This document shows positions 26,275 through 35,853 of a stretch of 64,000 nt of DNA, piece by piece. Made by a program: the position numbers and the translations under genes. Numbering within the stretch: the first letter of the stretch is position 1; the number at the start of each line of letters is the position of its first letter. Origin of the DNA: Symbiodinium natans (Eukaryota; Sar; Dinophyceae; Suessiales; Symbiodiniaceae); assembly GCA_905221605.1 (NCBI GenBank), contig CAJNDS010002079.1, positions 1,228,501 to 1,292,500 on the forward strand. The letters are read 5' to 3'. The notes beneath the pieces were generated by a model, which worked only from the letters and a program-made list of their open reading frames with translations, did no database searches and was not told the DNA's origin.

Positions 26275-26862
26275 GTTCTGAGGGTTTAGGGGTTTAGGGG
26301 TTTAGGGGGTTTAAAGGGTTTAGGGGTTTAGGGTTTAGGGGGTTTAAAGGGTTTAGGCTTAGGGTTTTCGTGCAGGGTCGAAGAGGGCTTGGGGTTTGGG
26401 TTTAGAGGGTTAAGCATATAGGGGTTTGGGTGATCAACACATTGTCATATCCCTTGGTAGGCCTGGCCGCATGCTGCATCAGACTCACAGTCAGGGCAGT
26501 TTAGGGTTCACTGTTTAGGGTTTCCAGTCTGGCCGAAGGCGAATAGATGCTCTGCTGGCTTTGGGGTGTTTTGTGGGTCTAAGAGGGTGTCGGGTTAAAA
26601 TGGCTTTGGGGGTGAAGAGGGCCAAGGAAGGAGTCTAAACGGGGTTGAAATCGTTAGGGCTTAAGAGGTTCGAGTTAGAGGAGTTAAAACCCTTCACCCT
26701 AACCCCTAAACAGAATCTTTAGAGTTTGGGTTAGAAGACTTCAGAGTAAGATACCAGGCAATATCCCCGAGGCCATATAGACCTTAAACTCTCAGCCCTT
26801 CAGAAGATTGTCTAGACCCCTTGCCCCTGAACCTGAAACCCTCAACCCTAAACCCTATCGCA

Positions 26863-26909
<47 letters not shown>

Positions 26910-26945
26910 GGAAGGGAGAGCAAGGAGAGAGCGAGCGAGAGAGAG
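26275..26945. other. Intron: TTTAGGG units, unique spacer, GA microsatellite
   Basis: TTTAGGGG-type units to about 26360, about 450 bases of unique sequence, a short CCCTAAA piece (26820-26855) and a (GA)n tract (about 26864-26945) running into the next exon. Confidence 0.6.
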
Positions 26946-27031
26946 GCCCAACCCTGAGATCAGTGAAACGTTGGTCCGTGAAAGCTGGCCCCCAGGCCCG
27001 CCGCCTGAGGCGCCACAAAGGCAGAGCTGGG
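26946..27031 (+). CDS. Gene C exon c7
   Basis: Follows a (GA)n tract, so several AG acceptors are possible. The phase-matched frame (1>0) reads PTLRSVKRWSVKAGPQARRL; the alternative frame reads RPNPEISETLVRESWPPGPP. Donor GTTTGT. Confidence 0.4.
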
Positions 27032-27369
27032 GTTTGTTGGGATTTTAGGGTGTTTAGGGCGTTTAGGGTTTAGGATATTTTGGGTTTACAGGGTTTAGGG
27101 TTCATGGTGTTTTGGGTTTACAGGGTTTAGGGTTTAGGGCTGAGGCCACATTTTTGTCAGGTTGGGGGTGCTTGGAGTTGTCGTCGGTGTTTAGGGTTTT
27201 GGCTTCTGTTGCGGCGAGGGTTTACAGGGTTCAGGGTTTAGGCTTTCGGGGGCTTGATTGTTTAGGGCTTGAGGTTTAGGGTTTAGGGTTTAGGGTTTAG
27301 GGTTTGCGGCTTTGGGTTCAGGATTTAGGGTTAGGGGGGCTTCATGGGGGGACGGGGGCGGCAGGGAAG

Positions 27370-27419
27370 CGTACAAAAGCTTCCGGAGCCTTAGTAGTGG
27401 GGCGTCTCAGGAACCTTGG
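27370..27419 (+). CDS. Gene C exon c8
   Basis: Acceptor AGGGAAG, donor GTTGCA. Carry 0>2, RTKASGALVVGRLRNL. The longer alternative 27365-27471 in another frame (EAYKSFRSLSSGASQEPWVA) is also coding-like. Confidence 0.4.
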
Positions 27420-27521
27420 GTTGCATACCCCCGCTTGAACCATACCGCCTCGAAGGCCCTACAAAGTGAGGGTTGTGGGCTCAGGGTTCACCCCTTACAC
27501 CTTAGACAGGCAAACCTTAAA

Positions 27522-27622
27522 TTTGGGATGTTCCCTTTATACTAACAGTCCTCAATAGGGATTATAGTACCCCCCTTTATCATCCCTATTGAGGCGTGTT
27601 AGTACGAAGGAGAACATCCCGA
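27522..27622. mobile_element. Foldback element, family M1
   Basis: TTGGGATGTTCCC, TTATACTAACAGTCCTCAAT at the left; ATTGAGGCGTGTTAGTACGA, AACATCCC at the right. Confidence 0.8.
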
Positions 27623-28117
27623 CCTTAAACTGCATAGGGTTTAGGGTTTAGGGGCTAAAGGGTGCAGGGGATGAAGGGTTTAGGGGTTTAGGGTTTCGGG
27701 GTTTCGGGCCCCTAACCCCTAAAAGCCCAAGCCTTAAACCCTAGACGTAAACTGCTGAGGGTTGGCCCTTGAAGAACAAGACTTAACTACTCTTCTTTGC
27801 CTAAGAATCCCCACCAATTTTCACGATAATTACTATTTCTATTTTTTTTAAAGATTTTTTTGGTTTCTTCAGCGAATAGTTGACAAGAGTAGCTCTCTGA
27901 ATTAGGGTGTCCCTCTTTTGGGTTTATTCCGGATCCCTACGCCCGAAAGCCTCCAAGGCTGCAAGCCTGAAACCCACAACTCACCAGAGGGGGTTGAGGG
28001 CTTCGGGTTTAGGGCTGAGGGCATCGGACTTATAAGGTTTGATGTTTAGGGTTTAGGGTTTAGGGTTTAGGGTTTAGGGTTTAGGGTTTAGGGTTAGGGT
28101 TCACACATGGACCCCAG

Positions 28118-28229
28118 GCGCCACTACTGTACTCTTCAGCTGCACAATTCGGAAATTGGGAGGGCCGCCTTTGGGAGGGTACTTGAGGTGCCGAAGTTGG
28201 TGATAGAGGCCGAGGCCTCACGGTCTCAG
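28118..28229 (+). CDS. Gene C exon c9
   Basis: Acceptor GACCCCAG, donor GTTGTT. Only one frame is fully open (2>0, 37 codons): RHYCTLQLHNSEIGRAAFGR then VLEVPKLVIEAEASRSQ. Strong exon candidate. Confidence 0.6.
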
Positions 28230-28473
28230 GTTGTTTAGGGTTTATGGTTTAGGGGTTAGGGGTCAGGGGTTAGGGTTTAGGGTTTAGGGATTAGGGTTTA
28301 GGGTTTAGGGTTTAGGGTTTAAATGCCCTAAACCATAAATCCGAAGCCTCAAGCCCGAAGTGCTGAACTCGAAGCCCTACACCCCGGAACGACTTAGTGT
28401 CAGGATGTTCTGAGTTTGAACACCTACCTACTTGGGCCTCTCTCCCTCTCTCTGCGTCGGCCTCCTCTTGCAG

Positions 28474-28578
28474 TATGATGCTGAGAGGGTGCTGCCAGGA
28501 ACACTGGGGATGCGGCTTAGGGGTTGGAGGGTTTCCCCAATACGGCGCCCCTTACGAATTTCGGAGACCGCACATAGG
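28474..28578 (+). CDS. Gene C exon c10
   Basis: Preceded by a long pyrimidine tract and CTCTTGCAG, the best acceptor in the window; donor GTTGAA. 35 codons, carry 0>0: YDAERVLPGTLGMRLRGWRV then SPIRRPLRISETAHR. Confidence 0.6.
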
Positions 28579-28735
28579 GTTGAAACCCGAAACCTCTACA
28601 ACCTAAACCCTCAAGCCATACATAGGGTTCAGGGTTGAGGGTTTAAGCCTTTAAGCCCTACACACACAAACCTTTATTAAGCCTCCAACCCTAAACCCGA
28701 TAAAGCCTAACACCTCCTCCCACCCCCTACCCCCC

Positions 28736-28751
28736 CACCCACCCACCCACC

Positions 28752-28802
<51 letters not shown>
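28736..28802. repeat. (CCCA)n and (CA)n microsatellite
   Basis: Six or more CCCA units pass into about twenty CA units in the c10-c11 intron. Confidence 0.95.
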
Positions 28803-28805
<3 letters not shown>

Positions 28806-28870
28806 GGGTTTAGAGTTTGGGTTTTGGGGTTGAGGGTGGCTCGTACAAGTTTGGGAGTTCGGTGCGCCAG

Positions 28871-28923
28871 TCGACCCGAGAACCCTGGATCCGAAACCCC
28901 AAGCGCTCTTGTAGCGAGTCTGG
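28871..28923 (+). CDS. Gene C exon c11
   Basis: Acceptor TGCGCCAG, donor GTTTAGGG. Carry 0>2, STREPWIRNPKRSCSES. Confidence 0.5.
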
Positions 28924-29048
28924 GTTTAGGGTTTAGGCTTTAGGGGTTAGGGTTTAGGGTTTAGGGTTTAAGGTTTAAGGTTTAGGGTTTAGGGTTTAGG
29001 GTTTAAGGTTTAGGGCACAGAGCTGATAGCTTTTGACATTCGAGCTAG

Positions 29049-29082
29049 CGGCACCCTCTGGCAAATTCAGCGACAGCGTACG
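29049..29082 (+). CDS. Possible small exon
   Basis: After GAGCTAG, carry 2>0, GTLWQIQRQRT, donor GTTTAGGG. An earlier acceptor gives LAAPSGKFSDSV in another frame. Including it would break the carry into c12, so it is probably skipped or not an exon. Confidence 0.2.
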
Positions 29083-29304
29083 GTTTAGGGTTTAGGGTTT
29101 GGGTTGGGCAATTCCAAAAGCTTAAATTAAAGGAACCAGCAGGGGGGATGGTGGATGTAGGGAGTTGGGAGATATTCGGAGTTTCCTGTTTCCAGGCTCT
29201 GAGATCTTTGCTTAGGGTTGATATCCGGGGTGGGGGGGGGGGGGGGGGGGAGGCTATCGGCAGCACAAGATTTCACCCCCAGAACAGGATGGTCTTCTGC
29301 TACT

Positions 29305-29415
29305 CTCAGTAGCTGAGTAGGTAGCCTTTAATGTTTTGGGGTACACATAATCCTACCACAATTGAAAGGTTGGCCATGCTTTGGCCCAGGATACCCAGCA
29401 CTAGGTTTTCAAGCA
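29305..29415. mobile_element. Repeat family M4, copy 1
   Basis: AGCTGAGTAGGTAGCCTTTA...TTTTGGGGTACACA...CCTACCACAATTGAAAGGTT; two more copies at 30242-30385. Confidence 0.7.
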
Positions 29416-29465
29416 CTCGATGGTCCGTTTTTCGGATATTGTGATTTCTCCTTGTTGGGTTTCAG

Positions 29466-29553
29466 ATGGTCCTCGTTCAGAAATATGTTTCGGAGATTTG
29501 ACGGGCACACAAGGAGCGCTGGCCTCTACAGTCAGGAGGAAGACGGATCAAAC
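29466..29553 (+). CDS. Gene C exon c12
   Basis: Acceptor GGGTTTCAG after a T-rich tract; donor GTCTGT. Carry 2>0, WSSFRNMFRRFDGHTRSAGL then YSQEEDGSN. Confidence 0.5.
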
Positions 29554-29685
29554 GTCTGTTCGCCTAAGCACGAAACGCCAAAACACCCCAAACCCGAATA
29601 CCTAAAGCCTAAACCCTGTAATCCCTAAACCCTAATACGTAAACCCCTACACCCTGTAATCCCAATCTATGTCTTTCCCTGCCAG

Positions 29686-29762
29686 ACCACGCAGTCGCTT
29701 CGCACCTCATGTAGCATATCCGCGGGAAGCCCGCGGCAAAATACACTGTTCCGCTTTGTGGG
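29686..29762 (+). CDS. Gene C exon c13
   Basis: Acceptor TTTCCCTGCCAG, donor GTGACA. Carry 0>2, TTQSLRTSCSISAGSPRQNT then LFRFV. Confidence 0.5.
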
Positions 29763-29812
29763 GTGACAGAGGCTTCCCAAAGCATTCCCGAAGGGCCCAT
29801 GTACTTAGACAG

Positions 29813-29880
29813 GTTTAGGGTTTAGGGTTTAGGGTTTAGGGTTTAGGGTTTAGGGTTTAGGGTTTAGGGTTTAGGGTTCC
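29813..29880. repeat. TTTAGGG block
   Basis: Nine or ten copies inside the c13-c14 intron, between the two arms of an M5-like foldback (GGGCCCATGTACTTAG / ATAGGTACGTGGACCC). Confidence 0.9.
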
Positions 29881-29975
29881 TTGAAGGTTTTCCCATGTCG
29901 TGGCTGTAGGGCCCGAGTATATACTTCATAGGTACGTGGACCCGCAGGGATGGAATTAAAGATGCCTTCTTGCAG

Positions 29976-30024
29976 CGAGGGACCTGCTTCTGCAAAAAAG
30001 ATGGTTGATGGCCTTCATATTGCG
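29976..30024 (+). CDS. Gene C exon c14
   Basis: Acceptor CTTCTTGCAG. Carry 2>0 with donor GTGCTC, reading EGPASAKKMVDGLHIA. The frame stays open to about 30058 (VLRSQACPLHGI), so a later GC donor at 30040 is possible. Confidence 0.5.
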
Positions 30025-30069
30025 GTGCTCAGATCTCAGGCCTGTCCCCTTCATGGAATACCCCCCCCC

Positions 30070-30150
30070 CCAAACCCTAAATCTTAAATCCTAAACCCTA
30101 AACCCTAAACCCTAAACCCTAAACCCTAAACCCTAAACCCAAGCCTTACA
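30070..30150. repeat. CCCTAAA block
   Basis: About nine copies after a C run. Confidence 0.9.
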
Positions 30151-30241
30151 CTTCCAACCCCCCAACCCTAAACTCGAAAACTCGCGGTGTCTTCTGCTGT
30201 GCCCAACCGAGCCACCCAACTTTCCAAAGGCAACTTTAGAG

Positions 30242-30385
30242 TCTGAGTAGCCGAGTAGGCAACCTTTAATCTTTTGGGGTATACAGAATTACTCGCATTA
30301 CTTTGCGAGTCGTTGTAGCTGAGTAGGTAGCCTTTGGCCGTTTGGGGTATACAGAATCCTACCACAATTGAAAGGTTAAGCTATT
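30242..30385. mobile_element. Repeat family M4, two tandem copies
   Basis: Two successive GAGTAGG..AACCTTT/AGCCTTT...TTTGGGGTATACAGAAT units, the second ending CCTACCACAATTGAAAGGTT as at 29305. Confidence 0.7.
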
Positions 30386-30712
30386 TTTGGTCCAGGGTCT
30401 CAGCCACCAGAAAGTTAGCGGGTGCACAGAGGAACCTTAACACCCTTCAAAAGGGCAAAACCATTTTAATTATGCGGAGAGAGATGCCGTCTTTTGGAAG
30501 GGTCAAGGCTAGTCTAGATAGTCCGAAGTGTACAGGGCAGAGCTCATGACGAGCCCCAATCGAAATCACAGCCCTCTCACAACTCCATGACTGTTCACCC
30601 CACTTGCAGCACTCTAAACACTAGAAGCTGAACCCTGAACCCTAAACCCTAAACCGCTTGCAAGACTCCTTGTTTCGGAGGTTTCTTCACGAAAGCTGGC
30701 AAGTGACCACAG

Positions 30713-30778
30713 GTTGTTGGGATGCCGCCCGTTGCGGCGATCGAACCAGGCATCGCCATGGACTTTCTGAGTACTTAG
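30713..30778 (+). CDS. Gene C last exon c15, stop TAG
   Basis: Acceptor GACCACAG. With carry 0 it reads VVGMPPVAAIEPGIAMDFLS then T and TAG (30776-30778). This ends a run of ten phase-matched islands from 26202. Confidence 0.5.
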   Translation, partial: VVGMPPVAAIEPGIAMDFLST

Positions 30779-30779
30779 T

Positions 30780-30955
30780 AAACAAGTTTAAGTGTAGCTA
30801 TACCCACTTACAGGCCCCTCAAGAACCCTCATAGGGTTATACTTGTTTTTTCGTGCAGTTAGAACCCTAAACCAAAAAACCATAAACCCCAAACCCTAAA
30901 CCCAAAACCCTAAACCCTACTTGGGTTACTAACTACCCTGAACCTCCAAGCAGGG
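30780..30955. mobile_element. Foldback sequence and half an M2 element between genes C and D
   Basis: AAACAAGT...CTATACCC and GGGTTATACTTGTTT form a foldback (30780-30853). After CCCTAAA repeat, GGGTTACTAACTACCCTGAACCTCCAAGCAG is the right half of an M2 element (described here by its ends only: TTACTAACTACCC and CCTCCAAGCAG). Confidence 0.5.
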
Positions 30956-30962
30956 TTTTCAG

Positions 30963-31033
30963 GGTGTGCGCCTCGCCGAGGTCAGGTCTCGAAAGTCTGG
31001 GTGCCGCCACCCTCGGCCGAAGATGTTTCGGGG
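30963..31033 (+). CDS. Gene D exon d1
   Basis: Acceptor GTTTTCAG, donor GTTTAGGG. Carry 0>2, GVRLAEVRSRKSGCRHPRPK then MFR. First island of nine with matching carries ending at a stop; the true gene start is not located. Confidence 0.5.
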
Positions 31034-31437
31034 GTTTAGGGTAGGGTTTAGGGTTTAGGGTTTTTGGGTTTTGGGTTTGGGGTTTTGGGTTTAGATGTGT
31101 AGGGGTTAGGCTCTGTGTTTGTCAATTCCTGTTGTTTGCATCTTTTCGACTGGAGCTGGAGCTTAAACATCGGGGTTTAGGATTTCGGGCTTTGGAGGGT
31201 TTTAGGGTTCTTAGGGTTCTCAAGGTTAAAGCAGGATTCTCAGGTCGACAAATGCCGTTTAGAGTACAGGGTTTGGGGTTGCGGGTTTAGGGTTTAGGCC
31301 CTTTGGGGGCTTTAGGGTCCTTAGGGCTCTTAGGTTATTAGGGGTCTTAGGGTTCTTAGGGGTTCTTAGGGGTTCTTAGGGGTTCTTGGGGTTCTTAGGG
31401 CACTTTGGGTTCTTAGGGTTGAGGTGGGGTCTCTCAG

Positions 31438-31469
31438 GTCCAAAATCGCTGCAAGAAGGAACTCTGGCA
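31438..31469 (+). CDS. Gene D exon d2
   Basis: Acceptor GTCTCTCAG, donor GTTATA. Carry 2>1, SKIAARRNSG. Confidence 0.45.
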
Positions 31470-31703
31470 GTTATAAGCTCCTCCTTAAACCCCCTATGCT
31501 GAGGGGTTTAGGGTTTAGGGTTTAGGGTTGAGGGTTTAGGGTTTGTTGAATTAGAAAAGGGATTGTGTATGCAGTATGTACGACTTAATATGACACGGGA
31601 AGAGTTATCTTCGATCCCAACACGGCTTCAACCCTGAACCCTAAACCCGAAACCCTCAACCCTAAACTCTTGGATGGTTTCAGAGGCTCCGGCTTTAGCT
31701 CAG

Positions 31704-31783
31704 TCTCTGTGTGCGTAGCCCTTGGGGTTTCTCGGTTTTGCGCCAACCAGGGGCGCAAGGTAGCACATGTCGACCCTTTCAGG
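31704..31783 (+). CDS. Gene D exon d3
   Basis: Acceptor TTTAGCTCAG, donor GTTTAGGG. Carry 1>0, SVCVALGVSRFCANQGRKVA then HVDPFR. Confidence 0.5.
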
Positions 31784-31938
31784 GTTTAGGGATTAGGGTT
31801 ACCCTCAACCCTAAACCTTATACCCTAAACCCTAAACCCTAAACCTTTAGGGCTTAGCATGTGACATATGAGCATTAGCAGCAATAGGGTTACGCGCGCT
31901 TTTGACCTGCCGCCAAGCTTTTTGCGCATAGCTTGCAG

Positions 31939-31975
31939 ACACGATCAAGCAGCAACCCCACACATCCCAAGCACC
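31939..31975 (+). CDS. Gene D exon d4
   Basis: Acceptor TAGCTTGCAG, donor GTATTG. Carry 0>1, TRSSSNPTHPKH. Confidence 0.45.
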
Positions 31976-32288
31976 GTATTGAGTTCGAACCCTATATCCT
32001 AAACCCAATACCCTAAACCCTAAACCCTAGCTAAACCTAAAGCTTGCGTCACACCTTCAACGCCAGCCGGTTCCTAAACCCCTGAATTGAAAGCTGGCAG
32101 CCTGCAAGCCATTTCAAGCCTACCCTAAGCCCTGTAACCCCGAAGCCCCCAGGGGTCCCCTAAACCCTAAGCCCGAACCCTCAAAACCCAAACCCTAAAG
32201 CCCTAGAAAGCCTAGACCACCTTGTACCTAAGCCCGCGTGGCTTTGCTTTTCCTGTGCCCCGTCTGCTTGGCGAACGTTCGCCAACAG

Positions 32289-32311
32289 GAACCTTGTTGA
32301 GGCGACGCAGG
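32289..32311 (+). CDS. Gene D exon d5 (23 bases)
   Basis: Pyrimidine-rich stretch, acceptor CCAACAG, donor GTAATC. Carry 1>0, TLLRRRR. Very short; supported mainly by phase. Confidence 0.3.
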
Positions 32312-32359
32312 GTAATCTCAAGCCCTCAAACCCTAAACCCGAAACCAGGCTATGCCCCC

Positions 32360-32490
32360 TAAACCTTAAACCTTAAACCCTAAACCCTAAACCCTAAACC
32401 CTAAACCCTAAACCCTAAACCCTAAACCCTAAACCCTAAACCCTAAGCCCTAAGCCCTAAGCCCTAAGCCCTAAGCCCTAAGCCCTGAAC
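32360..32490. repeat. CCCTAAA array with CCCTAAG units
   Basis: About twelve CCCTAAA copies followed by six or seven CCCTAAG copies. Confidence 0.95.
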
Positions 32491-32689
32491 TTAACCCTAC
32501 CAGGCCCCTTACGCCTTTAATTACCCCTCCAACCCCTGAACCCTTTAGCCCTTTCACCCCACAGGCTGCCACACTCCAAACCCTTGCCGTGCCCTTACTC
32601 AGAATAACAATTAGATCCTTAACCGTTTTGGGCTGGATGCTTTCTTTGGAATGTGCTGTAGCTAAGGGCTATTTCGGTTTAGGTGTAGG

Positions 32690-32820
32690 GTTTAGGGTTC
32701 AGGGTTTAGGGTTTAGGGTTTAGGGTTTAGGGTTGTTAGGGTTTAGGGTTTACGGTTTAAGGGTTAAGGGTTTAGGGTTTAGGGTTTAAGGTTTAGTGTT
32801 TAGGGTTTAGGGTTTAGGGG
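32690..32820. repeat. TTTAGGG block
   Basis: TTTAGGG copies with a few substitutions, then a short pyrimidine-rich lead into d6. Confidence 0.9.
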
Positions 32821-32850
32821 CCATGCCCCTGTTCACCCTTTGCCCTCCAG

Positions 32851-32918
32851 GCCATGGGTGCGCAAGACATGTCGGTGCGGGGCCAGCTCTCTGCGACGCG
32901 GCTCCGGCCGAGGCCGCG
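32851..32918 (+). CDS. Gene D exon d6
   Basis: Acceptor CCTTTGCCCTCCAG, donor GTGTGT. Carry 0>2, AMGAQDMSVRGQLSATRLRP then RP. Confidence 0.55.
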
Positions 32919-33073
32919 GTGTGTGCGCCCTGAACCTTGAAACGCTGAACCCGAAGCCAGGGTTTAGGGTTTAGGGTTAGGGTTTAGGGTTTAGGGTTTA
33001 GGGGGTTTAGATGTAAGGGTTGGGGTTTTGGGGGGTTTAGGGTTTAGGGTGTAGGCTTGCTAGGTCAAATCAG

Positions 33074-33130
33074 GAAGTTCAGAAACGGTGGCGAAGTTGT
33101 CGTGGGATTGTGCCAACGTATGGCCAGGAA
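33074..33130 (+). CDS. Gene D exon d7
   Basis: Acceptor TCAAATCAG, donor GTAGGG. Carry 2>2, KFRNGGEVVVGLCQRMAR. Confidence 0.5.
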
Positions 33131-33262
33131 GTAGGGTAGCCATGGCCATGGCGAGTTGGTCTTGTTGTTAGATGTCCTTTTCACCTTAAAAGCTAAACCC
33201 TATAGATCCTAAACCCTAAACCTTAGCAACCCTTCCAGCCCTAAAGCCCAAAGCGAGCCAAG

Positions 33263-33434
33263 GGCTCACTGGGATGCCCCAAACCCTACTACCCTACACC
33301 CTAGACCCTAAACCCTAAACCCTAAGCCCTAAACCCTACACCCTAAACCCTAACCCCTAAACCCTAAACCCTCAACCCTAAACCCTAAACCCTAAACCCT
33401 AAACCCTAAACCCTCTGGAGGCTCACTGGGATGC
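33263..33434. repeat. 15-bp direct repeat flanking a CCCTAAA block
   Basis: GGCTCACTGGGATGC at 33263-33277 recurs at 33420-33434, where it is the head of exon d8. The CCCTAAA block lies exactly between the copies. Confidence 0.8.
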
Positions 33435-33529
33435 TCCGAGCACGCCTCTACCCGCCGGACCGCGTCCATTTCGACGTCGACCATGAGGCGATCATCCGCT
33501 ACCAGGCCCCTTGGACGCACACACTATTG
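33421..33529 (+). CDS. Gene D exon d8
   Basis: Acceptor CTCTGGAG, donor GTCTAGGG. Carry 2>0, 36 codons: LTGMLRARLYPPDRVHFDVD then HEAIIRYQAPWTHTLL. Clear exon character with CCCTAAA left and TTTAGGG right. Confidence 0.6.
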
Positions 33530-33630
33530 GTCTAGGGTTTGGGGCTTAGGGTTTGGGGTTTAGGGTTTGGGGTTTAGGGTTTGGGGTTTAGGGTTTGGGT
33601 TTAGGGTTTAGGGTTGAGGGTTTAGGGTTT
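33530..33630. repeat. TTTAGGG/TTTGGGG block
   Basis: The two units alternate, starting at the d8 donor. Confidence 0.9.
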
Positions 33631-34101
33631 AGGGAATATTTGAGTGGTTATCTACATTAGGGCCCCTTTTGAGGTTCTTTGGGGTTTAGAATCCTAAACC
33701 CTATACCCTAAAGCCTACTCCAGGCTAAGCTTGGGCTCCGGGGCAGGTATGATCATCATTCCGTTGGTCTAGGTTTAGGGCTTATAGGGTTTATGGAGTT
33801 CAGTGCTCTCCCTTCGCATTGTGTATTTGGTAGAATCACGACCCTGAACCCTAAACCCTAAACCCTAAACCTAAACCCTAAACCCTAAACCCTAAACCTT
33901 CAGACCCATATTCGATGATCCCCGCGGGAGCAGCTCCTAAACTTTAGGACTTAGGGTTTTAGTGTTTGGGACAAAGGGTCTAGGGGGGCCTAGAATACCC
34001 AACCCCCCAAACCCCCTAAACCCCCAAACCCTAGCCCTAAACCCTAAACCCTAAACCCTAAACCCTAAACCCTAAATCCCCGAACCCCCCCCCCCTCTCA
34101 G

Positions 34102-34188
34102 GTACTGGACAAGCAGCCCTCCAAGAATGGCGACGTTTCCGCCAAGGACGGCTTCTGCCTCCAGAAGTCGCTTGTTTGGAAGCTATAA
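34102..34188 (+). CDS. Gene D last exon d9, stop TAA
   Basis: Acceptor after C-rich CCCTCTCAG. Carry 0, VLDKQPSKNGDVSAKDGFCL then QKSLVWKL and TAA (34186-34188). All eight joins from 30963 match in phase. TTTAGGG repeat starts within ten bases of the stop. Confidence 0.6.
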   Translation, partial: VLDKQPSKNGDVSAKDGFCLQKSLVWKL

Positions 34189-34189
34189 C

Positions 34190-34985
34190 GGGTTTAGGGT
34201 TTAGGGTTTGGGGTTTGGGGTTTAGGGTTTGGGGTTTGGGGTTTAGGGTTTAGGGTTTGGGGTTTAGGGTTTAGGGTTTAGGGTTTGGGGTTTAGGGTTT
34301 AGGGTTTAGGGTTTGGGGTTTGGGGTTTGGGGTTTAGGGTTTAGGGGTTTAGGGGTTTCGGGTTTAGGGTTCAGGGTTTAGGGTTTAAGGGTTCAGGGTT
34401 TGGGGTTTAGGATTTAGGGTTTAGGGGTTTAGGGGTTTCGGGTTTATGGTTTAGGGTTTAGGGGTTAAGGGTTTGGGGTTTAGGATTTAGGGTTTAGGGT
34501 TTGGGGTTTAGGGTTTAGGGTCTAGGGTTTGGGGTTTAGGGTTTCGAGTTTGGGGGTTTAGGGGTTTAGGGGTTTAGGGGTTTAGGGGTTTAGGGGTTTA
34601 GGGGTTTAGGGGTTTAGGGTTTTGGGGGTCAGGGTTCAGGGGTGTAGGGGTTTAGGCGTATAACCTTAGTGTGCCCAGCAAAGCCCCAAAACCCGAGCAC
34701 CTCAAACCCTAAACCCTAAACCCCTAAACCCTAAACCCCTAAACCCCTAAACCCCTAAACCCCTAAACCCCTAAACCCCTAAACCCCTAAACCCCAAACC
34801 CTAAACCCCAAACCCCAAACCCCAAACCCCAAACCCTAAACCCTAAACCCCAAACCCTAAACCCTAAACCCTAAACCCTAAACCCCAAACCCCAAACCCT
34901 AAACCCTAAACCCCTAAACCCCAAACCCTAAACCCCAAACCCCAAACCCCAAACCCCAAACCCTAAACCCTAAACCCTAAACCCT
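34190..34985. repeat. 800-bp inverted pair of telomere-like arrays
   Basis: G-strand units (TTTAGGG, TTTGGGG, TTTAGGGG) fill 34190-34650, and their C-strand counterparts (including CCCCTAAA octamers) fill 34704-34985. Only about 50 bases separate them. It lies directly between genes D and E. Confidence 0.95.
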
Positions 34986-34990
34986 TGCAG

Positions 34991-35092
34991 TTTCTTAGCC
35001 GAGGTTCGTGAATCCCAACGGCCTCGCCGGGGACCGGCACGACGCGCGACAGCCACCCAGATCTGCAACAAGAGGGCTTCAGGGCTACATTG
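34991..35092 (+). CDS. Gene E candidate exon
   Basis: Acceptor CCCTTGCAG right after the C-strand array; donor GTTAGA. Only the carry-2 frame is open: FLAEVRESQRPRRGPARRAT then ATQICNKRASGLH. Leaves carry 2 (or 0 with a GC donor at 35076). Confidence 0.5.
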
Positions 35093-35345
35093 GTTAGATG
35101 CGTAGGGTTTAGGGTTTTTGGGGTTTCGGGATTTAGGGTTTAGGGTTTAGGGCTACTTGGCTTTTATATGGGGTTTTGGGGTTTGGGTTTTAGGGTTTCG
35201 GGGTTTTGGGTGTACGGTTTGGAGTTTAGCATGTATGTGCTGTCTGCGTAGTATTATAGTTTTTGTTTGCTTTCGAGGGGAGGGGCCGGGGGGGGCGGGG
35301 GATGGGGTCGCGACTCAGTTCTTCGGGTAATTTTCAGATTTACAG

Positions 35346-35449
35346 GGTCCTGAACTCCTGAGCGCAGGCAGTGAGGGAGGGGCCCCAGACAGGACCCTTG
35401 GACACGTTTCAAGGCCTTTCCTTGGGACAAGTTGCTCCCTGGCGCAGGG
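35346..35449 (+). CDS. Gene E candidate exon
   Basis: Acceptor GATTTACAG, donor GTTGGG. Carry 0>2, GPELLSAGSEGGAPDRTLGH then VSRPFLGTSCSLAQG. Minus-strand frames over this region look like shadows. Confidence 0.45.
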
Positions 35450-35853
35450 GTTGGGGGTTGCTCTGATGATTGCCGAAAAGTGAGAAAGGGTGGCTTGGCC
35501 TGATAAACCTGGAAACCTGAACTCCAAACACGAAAGAAATGCAAAACTCCAGGCTGCAGCCTTCTGTTTCCACAAACCTAAACCAACAACCTTTCCCCCA
35601 AGCAGGTGCACCCTTTACACTTTTTTGGTTGGGTTCGTTCCGTATTTTTAGCCTAAGCACGAATCCCTAAACGCAAAGCCCAAAAACCAAAACCGGGTGC
35701 CCTTGTTGTAATTTGGTTCCTAAACCCTAAACCCTATACCCTAAACCGTAAACCCTAAATTCTAAACCCTAAACCCTAAACCCTGAACCCTTAACCCTGA
35801 ACCCTGAACCCTGAACCCTAAACCCTAAACCCTAAACCCACTTAGCTAGCAAG
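35450..35853. other. Intron, unique then CCCTAAA block
   Basis: About 260 bases of unique sequence followed by CCCTAAA/CCCTGAA copies at 35717-35838. Confidence 0.6.

Noticed and set aside
35254-35660. Three overlapping minus-strand frames of 83-98 codons
   Set aside because: GC-rich shadows over a + strand exon island (35346-35449) with good splice sites; no minus-strand splice pattern.
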